Shown here piece by piece: positions 1-8,682 of a stretch of 64,000 bases of DNA. A program made the position numbers and the translations under genes. The DNA comes from Sphingobium jiangsuense (GTDB lineage Bacteria > Pseudomonadota > Alphaproteobacteria > Sphingomonadales > Sphingomonadaceae): the NCBI RefSeq assembly GCF_014196495.1, contig NZ_JACIDT010000018.1:1-64000 (forward strand). The letters are read 5' to 3'. How positions within the stretch are numbered: the stretch's first letter is position 1; each line of letters opens with the position of its first letter. Under the pieces are notes generated by a model. It was given only the letters and a program-made list of their open reading frames with translations, was not told where the DNA came from and did no database searches.

Positions 1-34
1 CACCCTGGAAATGGCGCCACTTGAAATCCGTCAT
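1..34 (-). CDS. tnpA: IS6100-type transposase, N-terminal fragment (continues past left edge)
   Basis: Eleven codons are visible, starting MTDFKWRHFQG, which matches the start of the IS6100 DDE transposase. The start codon is at 34 and the gene runs leftward out of the window. The rest of the protein (DDE domain) is not visible, so activity cannot be judged. The orientation places the transposase start at the terminal repeat that cuts traU. Confidence 0.85.
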   Translation of the reverse strand, partial: MTDFKWRHFQG

Positions 35-95
35 CGTTCCGTCCGTCCAATCTCCGCCAAGCATGCTCAAGCTTCACGATTTTTGCAACAGAGCC
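1..95 (-). mobile_element. IS6100: End of an IS6100-like (IS6 family) insertion sequence
   Basis: The terminal bases 77-95, read on the minus strand, begin GGCTCTGTTGCAAAAATCG, which is the terminal inverted repeat of IS6100. Inward of it the minus strand opens a transposase reading frame at 34. The element runs off the left edge, so its other end and target duplication cannot be seen. IS6-family elements move by replicative cointegration and often leave deletions next to them. The last IS base is placed at 95, and traU coding sequence resumes at once. Confidence 0.9.
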
Positions 96-342
96 CCGCG
101 AAGCTCTTGCCTGGGGGACGATGGGCTCGGCCGGGCTCTGCAAGAAGTACCTCATGCCGATCATGCGCAAGCAGCAATACCGCTTCCAGATGGTCAATCC
201 GATCCCCACCGTGAGCGGCCGCTTCGCCTGCTCCACGATCGGGGCATCCACCATGCCGCCTGACGCAGGTCGCGCCTATCCCGCCGCCGGCGAGGACATG
301 GGCTACCTCGTCTGGCGCAAACGCAATTGCTGCGTGCTGTAG
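96..342 (+). pseudogene. traU: traU, C-terminal remnant truncated by IS6100
   Basis: From codon 97-99 the frame reads REALAWGTMGSAGLCKKY and ends VWRKRNCCVL, the typical end of the F-type TraU mating-pair assembly protein (periplasmic, about 330 residues, Cys-rich). Only about 82 residues remain; the 5' part is replaced by the IS6100 end, and the in-frame stop at 22-24 lies inside the IS. It sits directly before trbC, as in F-type tra operons (traW-traU-trbC-traN). TraU is needed for pilus and mating-pair assembly in F, so this interruption should impair transfer unless a second copy exists. IS6100 may also change transcription of the genes downstream. Confidence 0.9.
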
Positions 343-353
343 GGGGCCGTCCA

Positions 354-1100
354 ATGCGCAAATACCTCTGGGGCTTCGCAGCGATCCTTGGCTTGGCGAG
401 CGTGACGGCCTTGCTCGCGCAGACCGTCGACGGGATCGACGTCCAGGCGATCAAGCAGCGTTCGGCGGACCTACAGGCGGATGCCGAGGCTTTCGTCAAC
501 CATGTGAAGGATAGGGGCGACGCCTTCCGCGAGGACGCGCAGACCGTTCGCGACGCTGGCATGGAGAACATGCAGCGGGTCGCCAAGAGCGATCTGCCCA
601 AGGGACCGGCAGGCCCCGTCGATTTCGACGAGATCGTGGCCGGTGCCGCGTCGAACGCGACGGCAGGGAAGGGCGAGGCGCCCCAGTTCATCGTCTTCGC
701 GAGCCTGTCGATGCCACCGCAGTCGCTGCAGAAGCTGATCGGCGACACGGCCAGGGCCGGCGGGGTGGTCGTGTTCCGCGGCTTCCCCAACAATTCGATG
801 AAGGAGTTCGCCACGAGCCTTGGCAAGATCATCGACCGGCAGGACGATTTCGCCAATGTCGGCATCGATCCGCGGCTGTTCCGCGCTTTCGATGTCCAGG
901 CAGTGCCGACATACGTCAGTGTCTCGTCGGACTTCGATCTTTGCGCCGGCTTCTCCTGCCAGACCAAGCTGCCGCCCTATGATCGGCTCGTCGGCAACGT
1001 CTCGGTCGAATATGCGCTCGAGCAGTTCGCGGACGGTAATGGCCCGGGCGCACGGGTCGCAGCGGTTGGCCTCGCCAACATGCGCAAGGCCCATCCATGA
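354..1100 (+). CDS. trbC: F-type conjugative pilus assembly protein TrbC
   Basis: The protein is about 248 residues from ATG 354 (MRKYLWGF). I chose this start over the in-frame codon at 327, which lies inside traU. It has an N-terminal hydrophobic export segment, a charged helical middle, and a C-terminal TrbC_Ftype domain recognised by FIVFASLSMP followed by a GGVVVFRGF strand. TrbC is a periplasmic pilus assembly partner of TraW. The stop overlaps the traN start by four bases (ATGA), which points to translational coupling within the tra operon. Confidence 0.9.
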   Translation: MRKYLWGFAAILGLASVTALLAQTVDGIDVQAIKQRSADLQADAEAFVNHVKDRGDAFREDAQTVRDAGMENMQRVAKSDLPKGPAGPVDFDEIVAGAASNATAGKGEAPQFIVFASLSMPPQSLQKLIGDTARAGGVVVFRGFPNNSMKEFATSLGKIIDRQDDFANVGIDPRLFRAFDVQAVPTYVSVSSDFDLCAGFSCQTKLPPYDRLVGNVSVEYALEQFADGNGPGARVAAVGLANMRKAHP

Positions 1101-2962
1101 GGGCGTATCTCGTCCTGGCTGCGCTCTTCGGCGTCGTTATGGCGAGTTCGCCCGCGCTTGCCCAGATGACGCTCGACGAGGCGCGCCAGGAGGGGAAGGC
1201 GCTGGGTACGGAGAAGCGCAACGATTCCACGCTGGTGCCGTCCAGCGATGCGCAAGCCGCCGCGGTCCCCGGCTATTCCGGCACGAGCTTGCCCGAAGGA
1301 TCCTATTTCGACGATCCCGGTAAGCTTGAGTCCGACGCCCAGGCGGCCAAGTCGTCCAACGAGCAATATCGCATCACCACCGATGCCGATCACAGCCGGG
1401 CCACGTTCAGCAATTCCGAGATCCTCGCGACCACGGCGCGCGCGACATCGGTCGAAAACGATCCCTCGACCTATCTCGCTGGCGAGGAAATGGGCGGCAC
1501 CAAGGGCACATGCGTGCCGCTGCCCGCCGCGCCGGGGAGCGCGGGCTATTATGAGGCGAGTTGCAACGCCGGCAGCAAGGTCACCACGGAAGCCCGGACC
1601 TGCAACGTCAGCCTTGACGTTCACACCGAGAAGCGGACGATCTACACCTATTACACGGGTCGGTTGAGCTTCCTGCCGACAGATGGCGGGCCCTATCCCG
1701 CCCGCGCGGCTTTTGACGACGAGATCGCCACCGGCATCTGCTGGGAAAGCCGCCCGATCGACTATTGCGACAATATGAGCGCCTATGGATATACTGCGGC
1801 GCCGACCTGCAAAAGCCTTGGCCACACCGCCGTCGAGGTCAAATGCACCGCCGAGGCCCAGGGGATCACGCCGGGCGAGTATCATCCGGGCTATGTGCTC
1901 TCGACCGGCAATTACTGGCTCACGAAGCAGGAAGAACCGGCCGTGCCGGTCATCACGCGCAACGAGGGGCTATGCGCCGCCAATGCCGGCGACCCGAACT
2001 GCACGCTCGAGACCGAAGTGTGCACGTCGAGCGACCCGGTCACCCGGATCGTCGACGGCGTTCCTGTCACCCAGCCCTGCTGGGCCTGGCAGCGGACCTA
2101 TCAATGCCACCGGATCTCAACAGCCAATGACTGCGGTGATCTCGAGGCGAACGGGAGCTGCACCTATCTGCGCACAGAATGCCTTGACGAGGAGCCTGAT
2201 GGCGGGCCCTGCAAAGTCGAGAACCGCGTCTACAGGTGCCCGACGCCTTCCGGAGGCACGAGCGATGCGCCGCAATATATCTGCGGCGACGACGTCTATT
2301 GCATCAACGGCGACTGCGAGCCGATCGTTCGCGAAGCGTCGACCGAGTTCAAGGACGCGCTCGTTGCGCTGCATGCGATCGACCAGGCGGGCAAGGAGTT
2401 CAACGAAGCCGATCTCCGGGTCTTCAGCGGCACGCGCGAGACCTGCCACAAGCCGGTGTTCGGCCTTATCAACTGCTGTGCGGGCAAGACGTCGGGTTTG
2501 TTGACGGTCGGCGCTGGCGCGGCTGCGCTGGCGGGCGGTCCCGCGGCGATCGCCGCGCTCGCGACCCCCTTCCTGGTCCTTTTCGCATGTTCACAGGACG
2601 AGATGAGGCTCGACATCAAGGACCGGATGGGCCTGTGCCATAATCTCGGCACCTATTGCTCGTCGAGTTTCCTCGGCATCTGCAGCACGCGGCGCACCGC
2701 TTATTGCTGCTTCGAGAGCAAGCTCTCCCGCATCCTCCAGGAGCAGGGCCGTGTGCAGCTCGGCAAGCCGTGGGGGGCGCCGAAAAAGGAACAGTGCATT
2801 GGCTTCACGATCGACGAGTTCTCGCGGCTCGACCTGTCGGTAATGGATTTCACCGAGGTTTATGCGGACTTCATGGATGCGGCCAAGCTGCCGGACGAAG
2901 TCCAGACCATGACCGAAATCCAGCAGAAAATTCAGAACTACTACGACCTCCACGGCAAGTGA
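1097..2962 (+). CDS. traN: F-type mating-pair stabilization protein TraN
   Basis: This 621-residue protein has an N-terminal signal peptide (MRAYLVLAALFGVVMASS, cleavage after ALA) and a very Cys-rich body with dozens of cysteines in short pairs. That is characteristic of TraN, the outer-membrane mating-pair stabilizer that contacts recipient surface receptors. The C-terminal half (about residues 455-600) has the conserved GLINCCAGK and the CCFESKLSRILQEQGR segments typical of the family. It lies between trbC and traF as in F. The start overlaps the trbC stop. The length is within the normal TraN range (about 600-650). Confidence 0.93.
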   Translation: MRAYLVLAALFGVVMASSPALAQMTLDEARQEGKALGTEKRNDSTLVPSSDAQAAAVPGYSGTSLPEGSYFDDPGKLESDAQAAKSSNEQYRITTDADHSRATFSNSEILATTARATSVENDPSTYLAGEEMGGTKGTCVPLPAAPGSAGYYEASCNAGSKVTTEARTCNVSLDVHTEKRTIYTYYTGRLSFLPTDGGPYPARAAFDDEIATGICWESRPIDYCDNMSAYGYTAAPTCKSLGHTAVEVKCTAEAQGITPGEYHPGYVLSTGNYWLTKQEEPAVPVITRNEGLCAANAGDPNCTLETEVCTSSDPVTRIVDGVPVTQPCWAWQRTYQCHRISTANDCGDLEANGSCTYLRTECLDEEPDGGPCKVENRVYRCPTPSGGTSDAPQYICGDDVYCINGDCEPIVREASTEFKDALVALHAIDQAGKEFNEADLRVFSGTRETCHKPVFGLINCCAGKTSGLLTVGAGAAALAGGPAAIAALATPFLVLFACSQDEMRLDIKDRMGLCHNLGTYCSSSFLGICSTRRTAYCCFESKLSRILQEQGRVQLGKPWGAPKKEQCIGFTIDEFSRLDLSVMDFTEVYADFMDAAKLPDEVQTMTEIQQKIQNYYDLHGK

Positions 2963-3233
2963 GATGGGCCGATCCGATCTCCTTGCCGCAGGGGCCGCAG
3001 CGCAAACCCAAGGAAAGTGACCATGCCTATCCCTGTTCTCGAGCTGCCCCTCGTCCTGGCATCCCTGGCGCTGCAACCGTCGGCCCCAACGCCCCACCAT
3101 CGTTGCGGTGGCTCTCCCGCGACCGTGGCCGATTGCTGCGTCCACCCCGCAGCCTGGGACAGTCTGACACCCAACCCACCGCTCGCACTCCCTTCCGCGC
3201 AAACCGCCTCAGCCGATGAAAGGACGAAGCGTG

Positions 3234-4049
3234 ATGTCCCCCGTCGCTAAACTCTCGATGCTGCTCGCCCTGTCGATTGGGACTGCTGCTCCCCTGTTGG
3301 CGCAGGATGCGCCGCCGTCACGCGACACGATCGAGCAGAACCGGCCGGATGCTTTCTACTGCGGCGAGCGGAAGCTCGGACAATGGTTCTATTGCGACAA
3401 GCCCAGACCCTTGCCGCGCGAGGCGCAACCGTCGCCGCCGCCGAGCGCGGTCGACCGGATGGCGGCGATCACGAAGCAGCTCGACGAATTGAAGGCCAAG
3501 GCGATCCTGGAGCCGACCGAAGAGAACGTCATCGCCTACGTCCGCTTCCAGCGCGAGCAGCTCGACCGCGCCTCGACTTTCTCCGACGTGTGGCAGCGCG
3601 CGCTCTGGCAGAACCCCGACATCGACTACACGTTGCAAAGGCCCGTCTCGACGGTCGGCAAGCGTGCCTGGCTCGACAATCGAAAGGCCGATCGCGACGC
3701 GGTCCTGACCAACCTGGGGCAGCGCTACGGGCTGTTCTACTTCTTCGCGCAGAGCTGCGGCGCCTGTGAGCTGTTCGCCCCGATCCTTCGCTCGGTGACC
3801 GACAGCCACCGGATGGCGGTCATGGCCGTATCGATGGACGGGGGGCCGAGCCGCGATTTTCCGGAACATGTCGTCGATTCCGGGCAGCGGGCGCGCATGG
3901 GCGTGCCGGGCAATGAGACACCGGCGCTGGTCCTCTTCGACACGGTGACCAAACGGACCATTCCGGTTGGATACGGCATCCTGAGCGCCGATGAGATCAT
4001 GGATCGCATCTTCACGCTCACGAACACGAAAGTGGGGAGCGATTACTGA
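3234..4049 (+). CDS. traF: F-type conjugal transfer protein TraF (thioredoxin-like)
   Basis: About 271 residues from ATG 3234, chosen because AAAGGACG lies about nine bases upstream and MSPVAKLSMLLALSIG starts a clean signal peptide ending LLAQ. An in-frame ATG at 3216 is also possible. The C-terminal half has a thioredoxin-like fold with an intact CxxC (QSCGACELF, near residue 175). Such TraF proteins help disulfide-bonded assembly of TraN, TraU and TraH in the periplasm. F-plasmid TraF lacks these cysteines, so this copy may have oxidoreductase activity of its own. The stop overlaps the traH start (TGATG). Confidence 0.9.
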   Translation: MSPVAKLSMLLALSIGTAAPLLAQDAPPSRDTIEQNRPDAFYCGERKLGQWFYCDKPRPLPREAQPSPPPSAVDRMAAITKQLDELKAKAILEPTEENVIAYVRFQREQLDRASTFSDVWQRALWQNPDIDYTLQRPVSTVGKRAWLDNRKADRDAVLTNLGQRYGLFYFFAQSCGACELFAPILRSVTDSHRMAVMAVSMDGGPSRDFPEHVVDSGQRARMGVPGNETPALVLFDTVTKRTIPVGYGILSADEIMDRIFTLTNTKVGSDY

Positions 4050-5515
4050 TGGGACAGGATCATCGCAAAGGGCGCGCCCGCCGCTTCTTCCGCTCGGCCG
4101 CCGGCTCGATGGCCATGATGGCCGCGCTCAATTTTTCCATCGTCGGGGTCGCGCGCGCCGACGTCGCGTCCGAGATGAACAACTTCTTCTCCGACGCGGG
4201 CGGCGCTGCCAACGTGACCGGCCCCTCGGCCTATCAGGGTCAGTCGGCCGGCTATTACTCTCTCGGCAATGTCTGGACGCGTTTCCCGCAGAAGAGCGTG
4301 CAGCCGTTCAATCTTCAGCTTCCGAGCGCCCGTGCGGGCTGCGGCGGCATCGACCTGTTTTCTGGAAGCTTCTCCTTCATCAATGCGTCCGAGATCGTGG
4401 CGATGCTGAAGGCGACGGCCAACAACGCGCTTGGGTTCGCCTTCAAGCTGGCCATCGATTCCGTCTCGCCCGAGATCGGTAAGGTCATGGACGAGTTCAG
4501 CCAGAAGGCGCAGCTCCTCAACCAGATGAACATCTCCAGCTGCGAGACCGCTCAGGCGCTGGTCGGCGGAATCTGGCCCCAGATGGATTCGACCCGGGCG
4601 ACCATTTGCGAGGCGGTCGGCAACAGCCAGGGCGTCTTTTCCGACTGGGCCGCCTCGCGTCAGGGCTGCAACAACGGCAATCGGCGGGATTCGACAATCG
4701 CCGGGAACACCGATGCGTCGATGAAGGACCAGCTGGTCGGCGAACCGCACAACTATACCTGGGAGGCGCTGAAGAAGTCCGCCAAGTTCGGGGCGTTCGA
4801 CCAGTCCTTCTCCGAATATATCATGACGCTCGTTGGTACGGTCGTGACGACGCCGTCGACGGACCCGAGCGTTGGCGGCAAGGTGGTGATGTTCGGTCCG
4901 GCGGAAGACGCCGTCGTCACTGCGCTGCTCGACGGCACGGCGGACGCGCCGCCGGTCAAGATGCTGAAGTGCAACGACGAGAATTGCTACGATGTCGGCG
5001 AACAGACCCTGTCGGTCCCGGCATCGTCGGCGCTGCGCCCGCGGATCGCCACGATGATCAAGTCGATGAGCGACAAGATCCGGTCGGACACGCCGCTCAA
5101 CGCCGCCGAAAAGCAGCTCCTCAACCTCGCGACCGTGCCGATCTACAAGATCCTCGCCGTGCAGGCCTATGCCCACTATGCGCTGACCGACGGCGAGATC
5201 CAGACGCTGTCCGAGATTGTGGCCGTCGACCTGCTCTCTGCCATGCTCGACAATATGCTGGACCGGGTCGAGCAGGCGAAGGTTCACTACCAGACCTTCG
5301 ACCAGGAGACCGCGACGCAGTGGAAGCAACAGATCGCGGCCACGCGCGCCAAGTTCAGCCAGCGGGATGTCCGTCTCAACAACAAACTGCAGGTGACGAT
5401 GCAGATCATCAACCGCAGCATCATGCTGGAGTCTACCCTGCAGAACTCGATGACGCCGGGGATGGCGTCCGCGCTCAACTTCTCGCGCGGGCTGAACGCC
5501 CAAGGTCTGAATTAG
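4049..5515 (+). CDS. traH: F-type conjugative pilus assembly protein TraH
   Basis: The protein has 488 residues with an N-terminal Arg-rich signal peptide (GRARRFFRSAAGSMAMMAAL) and the TraH-family segments NNFFSDAGGAANVTGPSAYQ, ARAGCGGIDLFSGSFSFIN and the C-terminal helical region. TraH is a periplasmic and outer-membrane-associated pilus assembly protein that works with TraF and TraW. The start overlaps the traF stop by one base. Length and motif order match F-type TraH (about 450-490 residues). Confidence 0.93.
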   Translation: MGQDHRKGRARRFFRSAAGSMAMMAALNFSIVGVARADVASEMNNFFSDAGGAANVTGPSAYQGQSAGYYSLGNVWTRFPQKSVQPFNLQLPSARAGCGGIDLFSGSFSFINASEIVAMLKATANNALGFAFKLAIDSVSPEIGKVMDEFSQKAQLLNQMNISSCETAQALVGGIWPQMDSTRATICEAVGNSQGVFSDWAASRQGCNNGNRRDSTIAGNTDASMKDQLVGEPHNYTWEALKKSAKFGAFDQSFSEYIMTLVGTVVTTPSTDPSVGGKVVMFGPAEDAVVTALLDGTADAPPVKMLKCNDENCYDVGEQTLSVPASSALRPRIATMIKSMSDKIRSDTPLNAAEKQLLNLATVPIYKILAVQAYAHYALTDGEIQTLSEIVAVDLLSAMLDNMLDRVEQAKVHYQTFDQETATQWKQQIAATRAKFSQRDVRLNNKLQVTMQIINRSIMLESTLQNSMTPGMASALNFSRGLNAQGLN

Positions 5516-5544
5516 TGCGGCTGAACTGAAGCGGGAGCGCGTCG

Positions 5545-8352
5545 ATGCTGGAGGTCTTCACGGTCGGGGGCGGCGAGTATCTCGTAAACGTGTTCAACGC
5601 CGTCGCTGCCTGGTCAGGGGGAGGGGGCTACCGCTCGCTCCTGCGGGTCGTGATGGTGATGGGCCTCATCTACTCGCTGCTCGTTGTCGCCTTCACGCTT
5701 AACTACAAGGCGTGGATGAACTGGTTCCTCCAGGCGACGGCGATCTATCTTTGCCTGATGGTGCCCACGGTGAGCATCAAGGTGACCGACCGGATCAACC
5801 CGAGCCTCGCGCCATCGACTATCGACAATGTGCCGATGGGCCTGGGTGTGCTGGCGAGCTTTACGACGCAGGTCGGGGATTGGCTGACGCGGACGGCCGA
5901 GACGGTGTTCGTCATGCCCAGCGAGCTCAATTATTCGAGCAATGGCATGGTCTATGGCGCGCGCCTGTTCGACGCGACCCGCAATTTCGTTGTTCGCGAC
6001 GCGGAGTTCTCGACCAACCTCGAAAACCATTTCAAGAACTGCGTGTTCGGCGACGTGATGCTCTATCAGAAGTCGCTCACGAACCTCGCCAAGGCGCCCG
6101 ACCTGTGGGCCGCGATCGGGCCGGGCTCGGAAGCGCGCTCGCAGGAATGGCTGGAGCGCCAGGGCGACGGCACCGTTCAGAACTTCATCATCACCTGCCG
6201 CCAGGCCTACCAGGCGCTCGACGCGCAATGGGCGCCGATGATCGAGGCCAATGCTCCGATCTGGGGTAAGGAGGTCTATCCCAGGCTCAGCAACGCCCTG
6301 GCCGCCGACAAGCTCAAGCATGACGTGCCGATCGCGAACACGGCGTTCACCGGATCGGGGAGCAATTTCACCGAAACGATGCGGCAGAACACAGCGATCA
6401 ACGCCTTCATGCAAGCACGCAACAGCATGGCTGGTGGGGCAGGCGCGGCCGCGATAGACACCTTCGCCCAGACGCGCGCCGACATCCAGGCGCGCAACAC
6501 CTATAATTCGATTGCCCAGCAGGCGATGGCCTGGGTGCCGATCCTCAACATCGTCCTGACCGTCGTCTTCTTCGCGATGTTCCCAGTCATCTTCCCGCTG
6601 TTCCTCATGCCCCAGACGGGGGTTGGCACGCTCAAGGGCTATGCCATGGGCTTCTTCTACCTGGCTGCCTGGGGCCCGCTCTATGTCATCCTCCACATGA
6701 TCTGCATGACAAGGGCGGAATCCGCGGCGAACGGCGTGGCCGGGGGAGGCGTGACGCTTGGAAGTTATGCCGGCATCGGCGCGGTCAACGGCGAGACGGC
6801 GACGATCGCCGGCTTCATGCTGATGAGCGTGCCTTTCCTCGCGGCCGGTCTTGCTCGCGGCGCGATGTCGATTGCTGGCCAGTCCATGTCGATGCTGGCG
6901 CCGGCGCAGAACGCGGCGGAGGCCGCCGCGCTCGAGCAGACCACCGGAAACTACTCCTATGGCAATGTGAGCTGGGCGAACTCGACTTCGAATATGCGGC
7001 AGGCCGATCAGTGGACCACGGCGCCGAGCTATATGAGCGGCGCCCCGAGCATGGGCTGGCGCCAGGATAATGGCGCGATGATCAACGGCTTTGGCAATGG
7101 TCAGGACGTCTTCGACACGTCGGGGGCCATTTCGCGCCTCGGCTTCACCCCTACCATGACGACCGGGTCGGTCGCGGAATGGCGGGAGATGGCGAGCGAG
7201 GCGCACCGACAGTCGCAGGCTTATGAGAATGCCGCGGCCGAGGTCCTGACCGCTACGCATGCCAACCGCAGTGCATTCGGCACCTCGACCGAGCGGTCGT
7301 CCGGCTGGGATTCGAGCAGCGGCCGGCAGGCGAACACGTCCGTCGATCAATTCGACCGGCGGACCGGGAGCAGCACGCAGGGTCTGGAGGAACGGGATAC
7401 GATCTCTCAAGGTCAGCGAATATCTCAGGGCCATGATCGTCAGGCGCAGACGAGCGACCAGATCTCCGGGGTGGTGTCCGCAGGAACGGGACGGCAGACG
7501 GCTGGAGGGTCGGGCGGTCGCGGAGGAATTTTGGGCCGCCTTCCCGGCATTGGCGGCAGCGTATCGAAATCAGGGTCTCAGACAGATGCGCTAAGGCATG
7601 CGACTGACGAAACCCGCGGCAGCGACAGCGCCAACACATCCTCGAGTGGCGTGCGTGACGAACATTCGAGCGGAAGCGGCGCCTCGATGTCCGATGGGAC
7701 CTATTCGCGCAGCGGTAGCTTCAGCCGGGCATCCGCCACATCATCGGCGTCGGCGAGTACGGAGGATTCTCTGGCGCTGGCAAAGTCGTACTCTGAGACG
7801 GCCCGGCGCCTTGAGGAGCTTTCCCAGCAGCTGTCACGCGACGCCAGCTATGCCGAGACGCATGGCATGCAGCTCAGCGAGAATCTGAGCCAGGATCTTG
7901 CGCAATGGTATCGCCGCCAACAGGTCGAAAATCCGGGGCTTGACGCGCCCGAGCTTTGGGCAACCGATCTCACAGACCAGCAGCGGCTTGTGCGCCAGGA
8001 GATGATCACGCGCTGGATGCATGACAAGCAGGATGGCATCCGGGCGGAGATTGCGGGGCGCCTCCACGATCCGGACCTGGTCGATGTCAATCGGCCGAGC
8101 GTGGGGAACGAGGCGGATGTCAGGGCCTCCTACCGGCCGCATGGTCCTGGGCGGCTGCCCGCCGGTCCTGGCGGCGGCGGGGATGTCGGCGCCGCTGCGA
8201 TCATCGAGGCCGGCAAGGCAGAGCTGGGGGGCGACCGCGCTGCGGCGCAGACGATGCGAGGGCAGCGGGTTCAAGGGGCCGCTGATCTTGAGCAGGAGGT
8301 GAACCGCGACCACGATCGCGGATTCTTCCAAGACCCCAAGCTTCGCGAATAG
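5545..8352 (+). CDS. traG: F-type conjugal transfer mating-pair stabilization protein TraG
   Basis: The protein has 935 residues. ATG 5545 follows a GGGAG box by about eight bases. The N-terminal TraG_N region has several membrane segments (about residues 28-75 and 330-460), followed by a long Ser/Gly/Gln-rich hydrophilic tail. In F, TraG spans the inner membrane; its N-terminal part acts in pilus assembly and its tail in mating-pair stabilization and entry exclusion. The tail here is low-complexity and probably fast-evolving, and the gene ends the plus-strand tra run. It is preceded by traH with a 29-base gap. Confidence 0.9.
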   Translation: MLEVFTVGGGEYLVNVFNAVAAWSGGGGYRSLLRVVMVMGLIYSLLVVAFTLNYKAWMNWFLQATAIYLCLMVPTVSIKVTDRINPSLAPSTIDNVPMGLGVLASFTTQVGDWLTRTAETVFVMPSELNYSSNGMVYGARLFDATRNFVVRDAEFSTNLENHFKNCVFGDVMLYQKSLTNLAKAPDLWAAIGPGSEARSQEWLERQGDGTVQNFIITCRQAYQALDAQWAPMIEANAPIWGKEVYPRLSNALAADKLKHDVPIANTAFTGSGSNFTETMRQNTAINAFMQARNSMAGGAGAAAIDTFAQTRADIQARNTYNSIAQQAMAWVPILNIVLTVVFFAMFPVIFPLFLMPQTGVGTLKGYAMGFFYLAAWGPLYVILHMICMTRAESAANGVAGGGVTLGSYAGIGAVNGETATIAGFMLMSVPFLAAGLARGAMSIAGQSMSMLAPAQNAAEAAALEQTTGNYSYGNVSWANSTSNMRQADQWTTAPSYMSGAPSMGWRQDNGAMINGFGNGQDVFDTSGAISRLGFTPTMTTGSVAEWREMASEAHRQSQAYENAAAEVLTATHANRSAFGTSTERSSGWDSSSGRQANTSVDQFDRRTGSSTQGLEERDTISQGQRISQGHDRQAQTSDQISGVVSAGTGRQTAGGSGGRGGILGRLPGIGGSVSKSGSQTDALRHATDETRGSDSANTSSSGVRDEHSSGSGASMSDGTYSRSGSFSRASATSSASASTEDSLALAKSYSETARRLEELSQQLSRDASYAETHGMQLSENLSQDLAQWYRRQQVENPGLDAPELWATDLTDQQRLVRQEMITRWMHDKQDGIRAEIAGRLHDPDLVDVNRPSVGNEADVRASYRPHGPGRLPAGPGGGGDVGAAAIIEAGKAELGGDRAAAQTMRGQRVQGAADLEQEVNRDHDRGFFQDPKLRE

Positions 8353-8355
8353 AGC

Positions 8356-8565
8356 TTAGAGGATGTAGAACATCGCTCCCACGAGGCCGGCCATGCAAAC
8401 GTAGGCGAGGGCGTAGCCTATTAGACCGCCACGAGTGGGGTTCCCGTTTTCGTCGGTGATCATTTCGATCTCAGGAATCTCTTCCTCGACAATCGCGTAG
8501 ATGGGACCGCCGGACAAATCCTTCGTTCGATTATATGTGTCGAGGTCGAATTTTGGGAAGCGCAT
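8356..8565 (-). CDS. Small membrane protein, unknown function
   Basis: The 69-residue protein has an acidic, polar first half and a C-terminal membrane helix (LIGYALAYVCMAGLVGAMFYI). A clear ribosome site (AGGAG, six bases before ATG 8565) supports translation. It is convergent with traG, with only three bases between the stops. I do not recognise a family. Its position next to TraG, the entry-exclusion determinant in F, makes a small surface or exclusion protein conceivable, but nothing in the sequence shows this. Confidence 0.6.
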   Translation of the reverse strand: MRFPKFDLDTYNRTKDLSGGPIYAIVEEEIPEIEMITDENGNPTRGGLIGYALAYVCMAGLVGAMFYIL

Positions 8566-8628
8566 GCTTTCTCCTGTGACGGAGAATAGCGGTTGGGGCG
8601 CTTTTCCGCAACCCTTGAGACGCGACTT

Positions 8629-8682
8629 ATAGCGAGATTATCAAGTTTACAAAAAAACGATAAACCACCATAACCTCGCTAT
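8629..8682 (+). promoter_or_regulatory. Promoter with flanking inverted repeat, probably leaderless
   Basis: TTTACA (8646-8651) and CATAAC (8669-8674) are 17 bases apart and would start transcription at about 8681, the A of the ATPase start codon. The promoter is flanked by perfect 8-bp inverted repeats ATAGCGAG (8629-8636) and CTCGCTAT (8675-8682), the second covering the start codon. No ribosome site precedes the ATG. The arrangement suggests a leaderless transcript with an operator over the promoter. This is inferred by eye. Confidence 0.5.

Noticed and set aside
63..96. MLKLH followed by REALAWGT, looking like traU with a 19-base insertion
   Set aside because: The MLKLH part lies in the IS6100 end (minus-strand IS sequence). 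The IS ends at 95 and only the later part is traU.
3023..3250. Small plus-strand frame between traN and traF (MPIPVLELPLVLASLALQPS)
   Set aside because: It overlaps the traF start, has no recognised family and could be chance; the start region does hold two cysteines as secreted proteins do, but support is too weak.
4043..5503. 486-residue open frame antisense to traH
   Set aside because: GC-rich codon structure produces long shadows; traH is clear on the plus strand.
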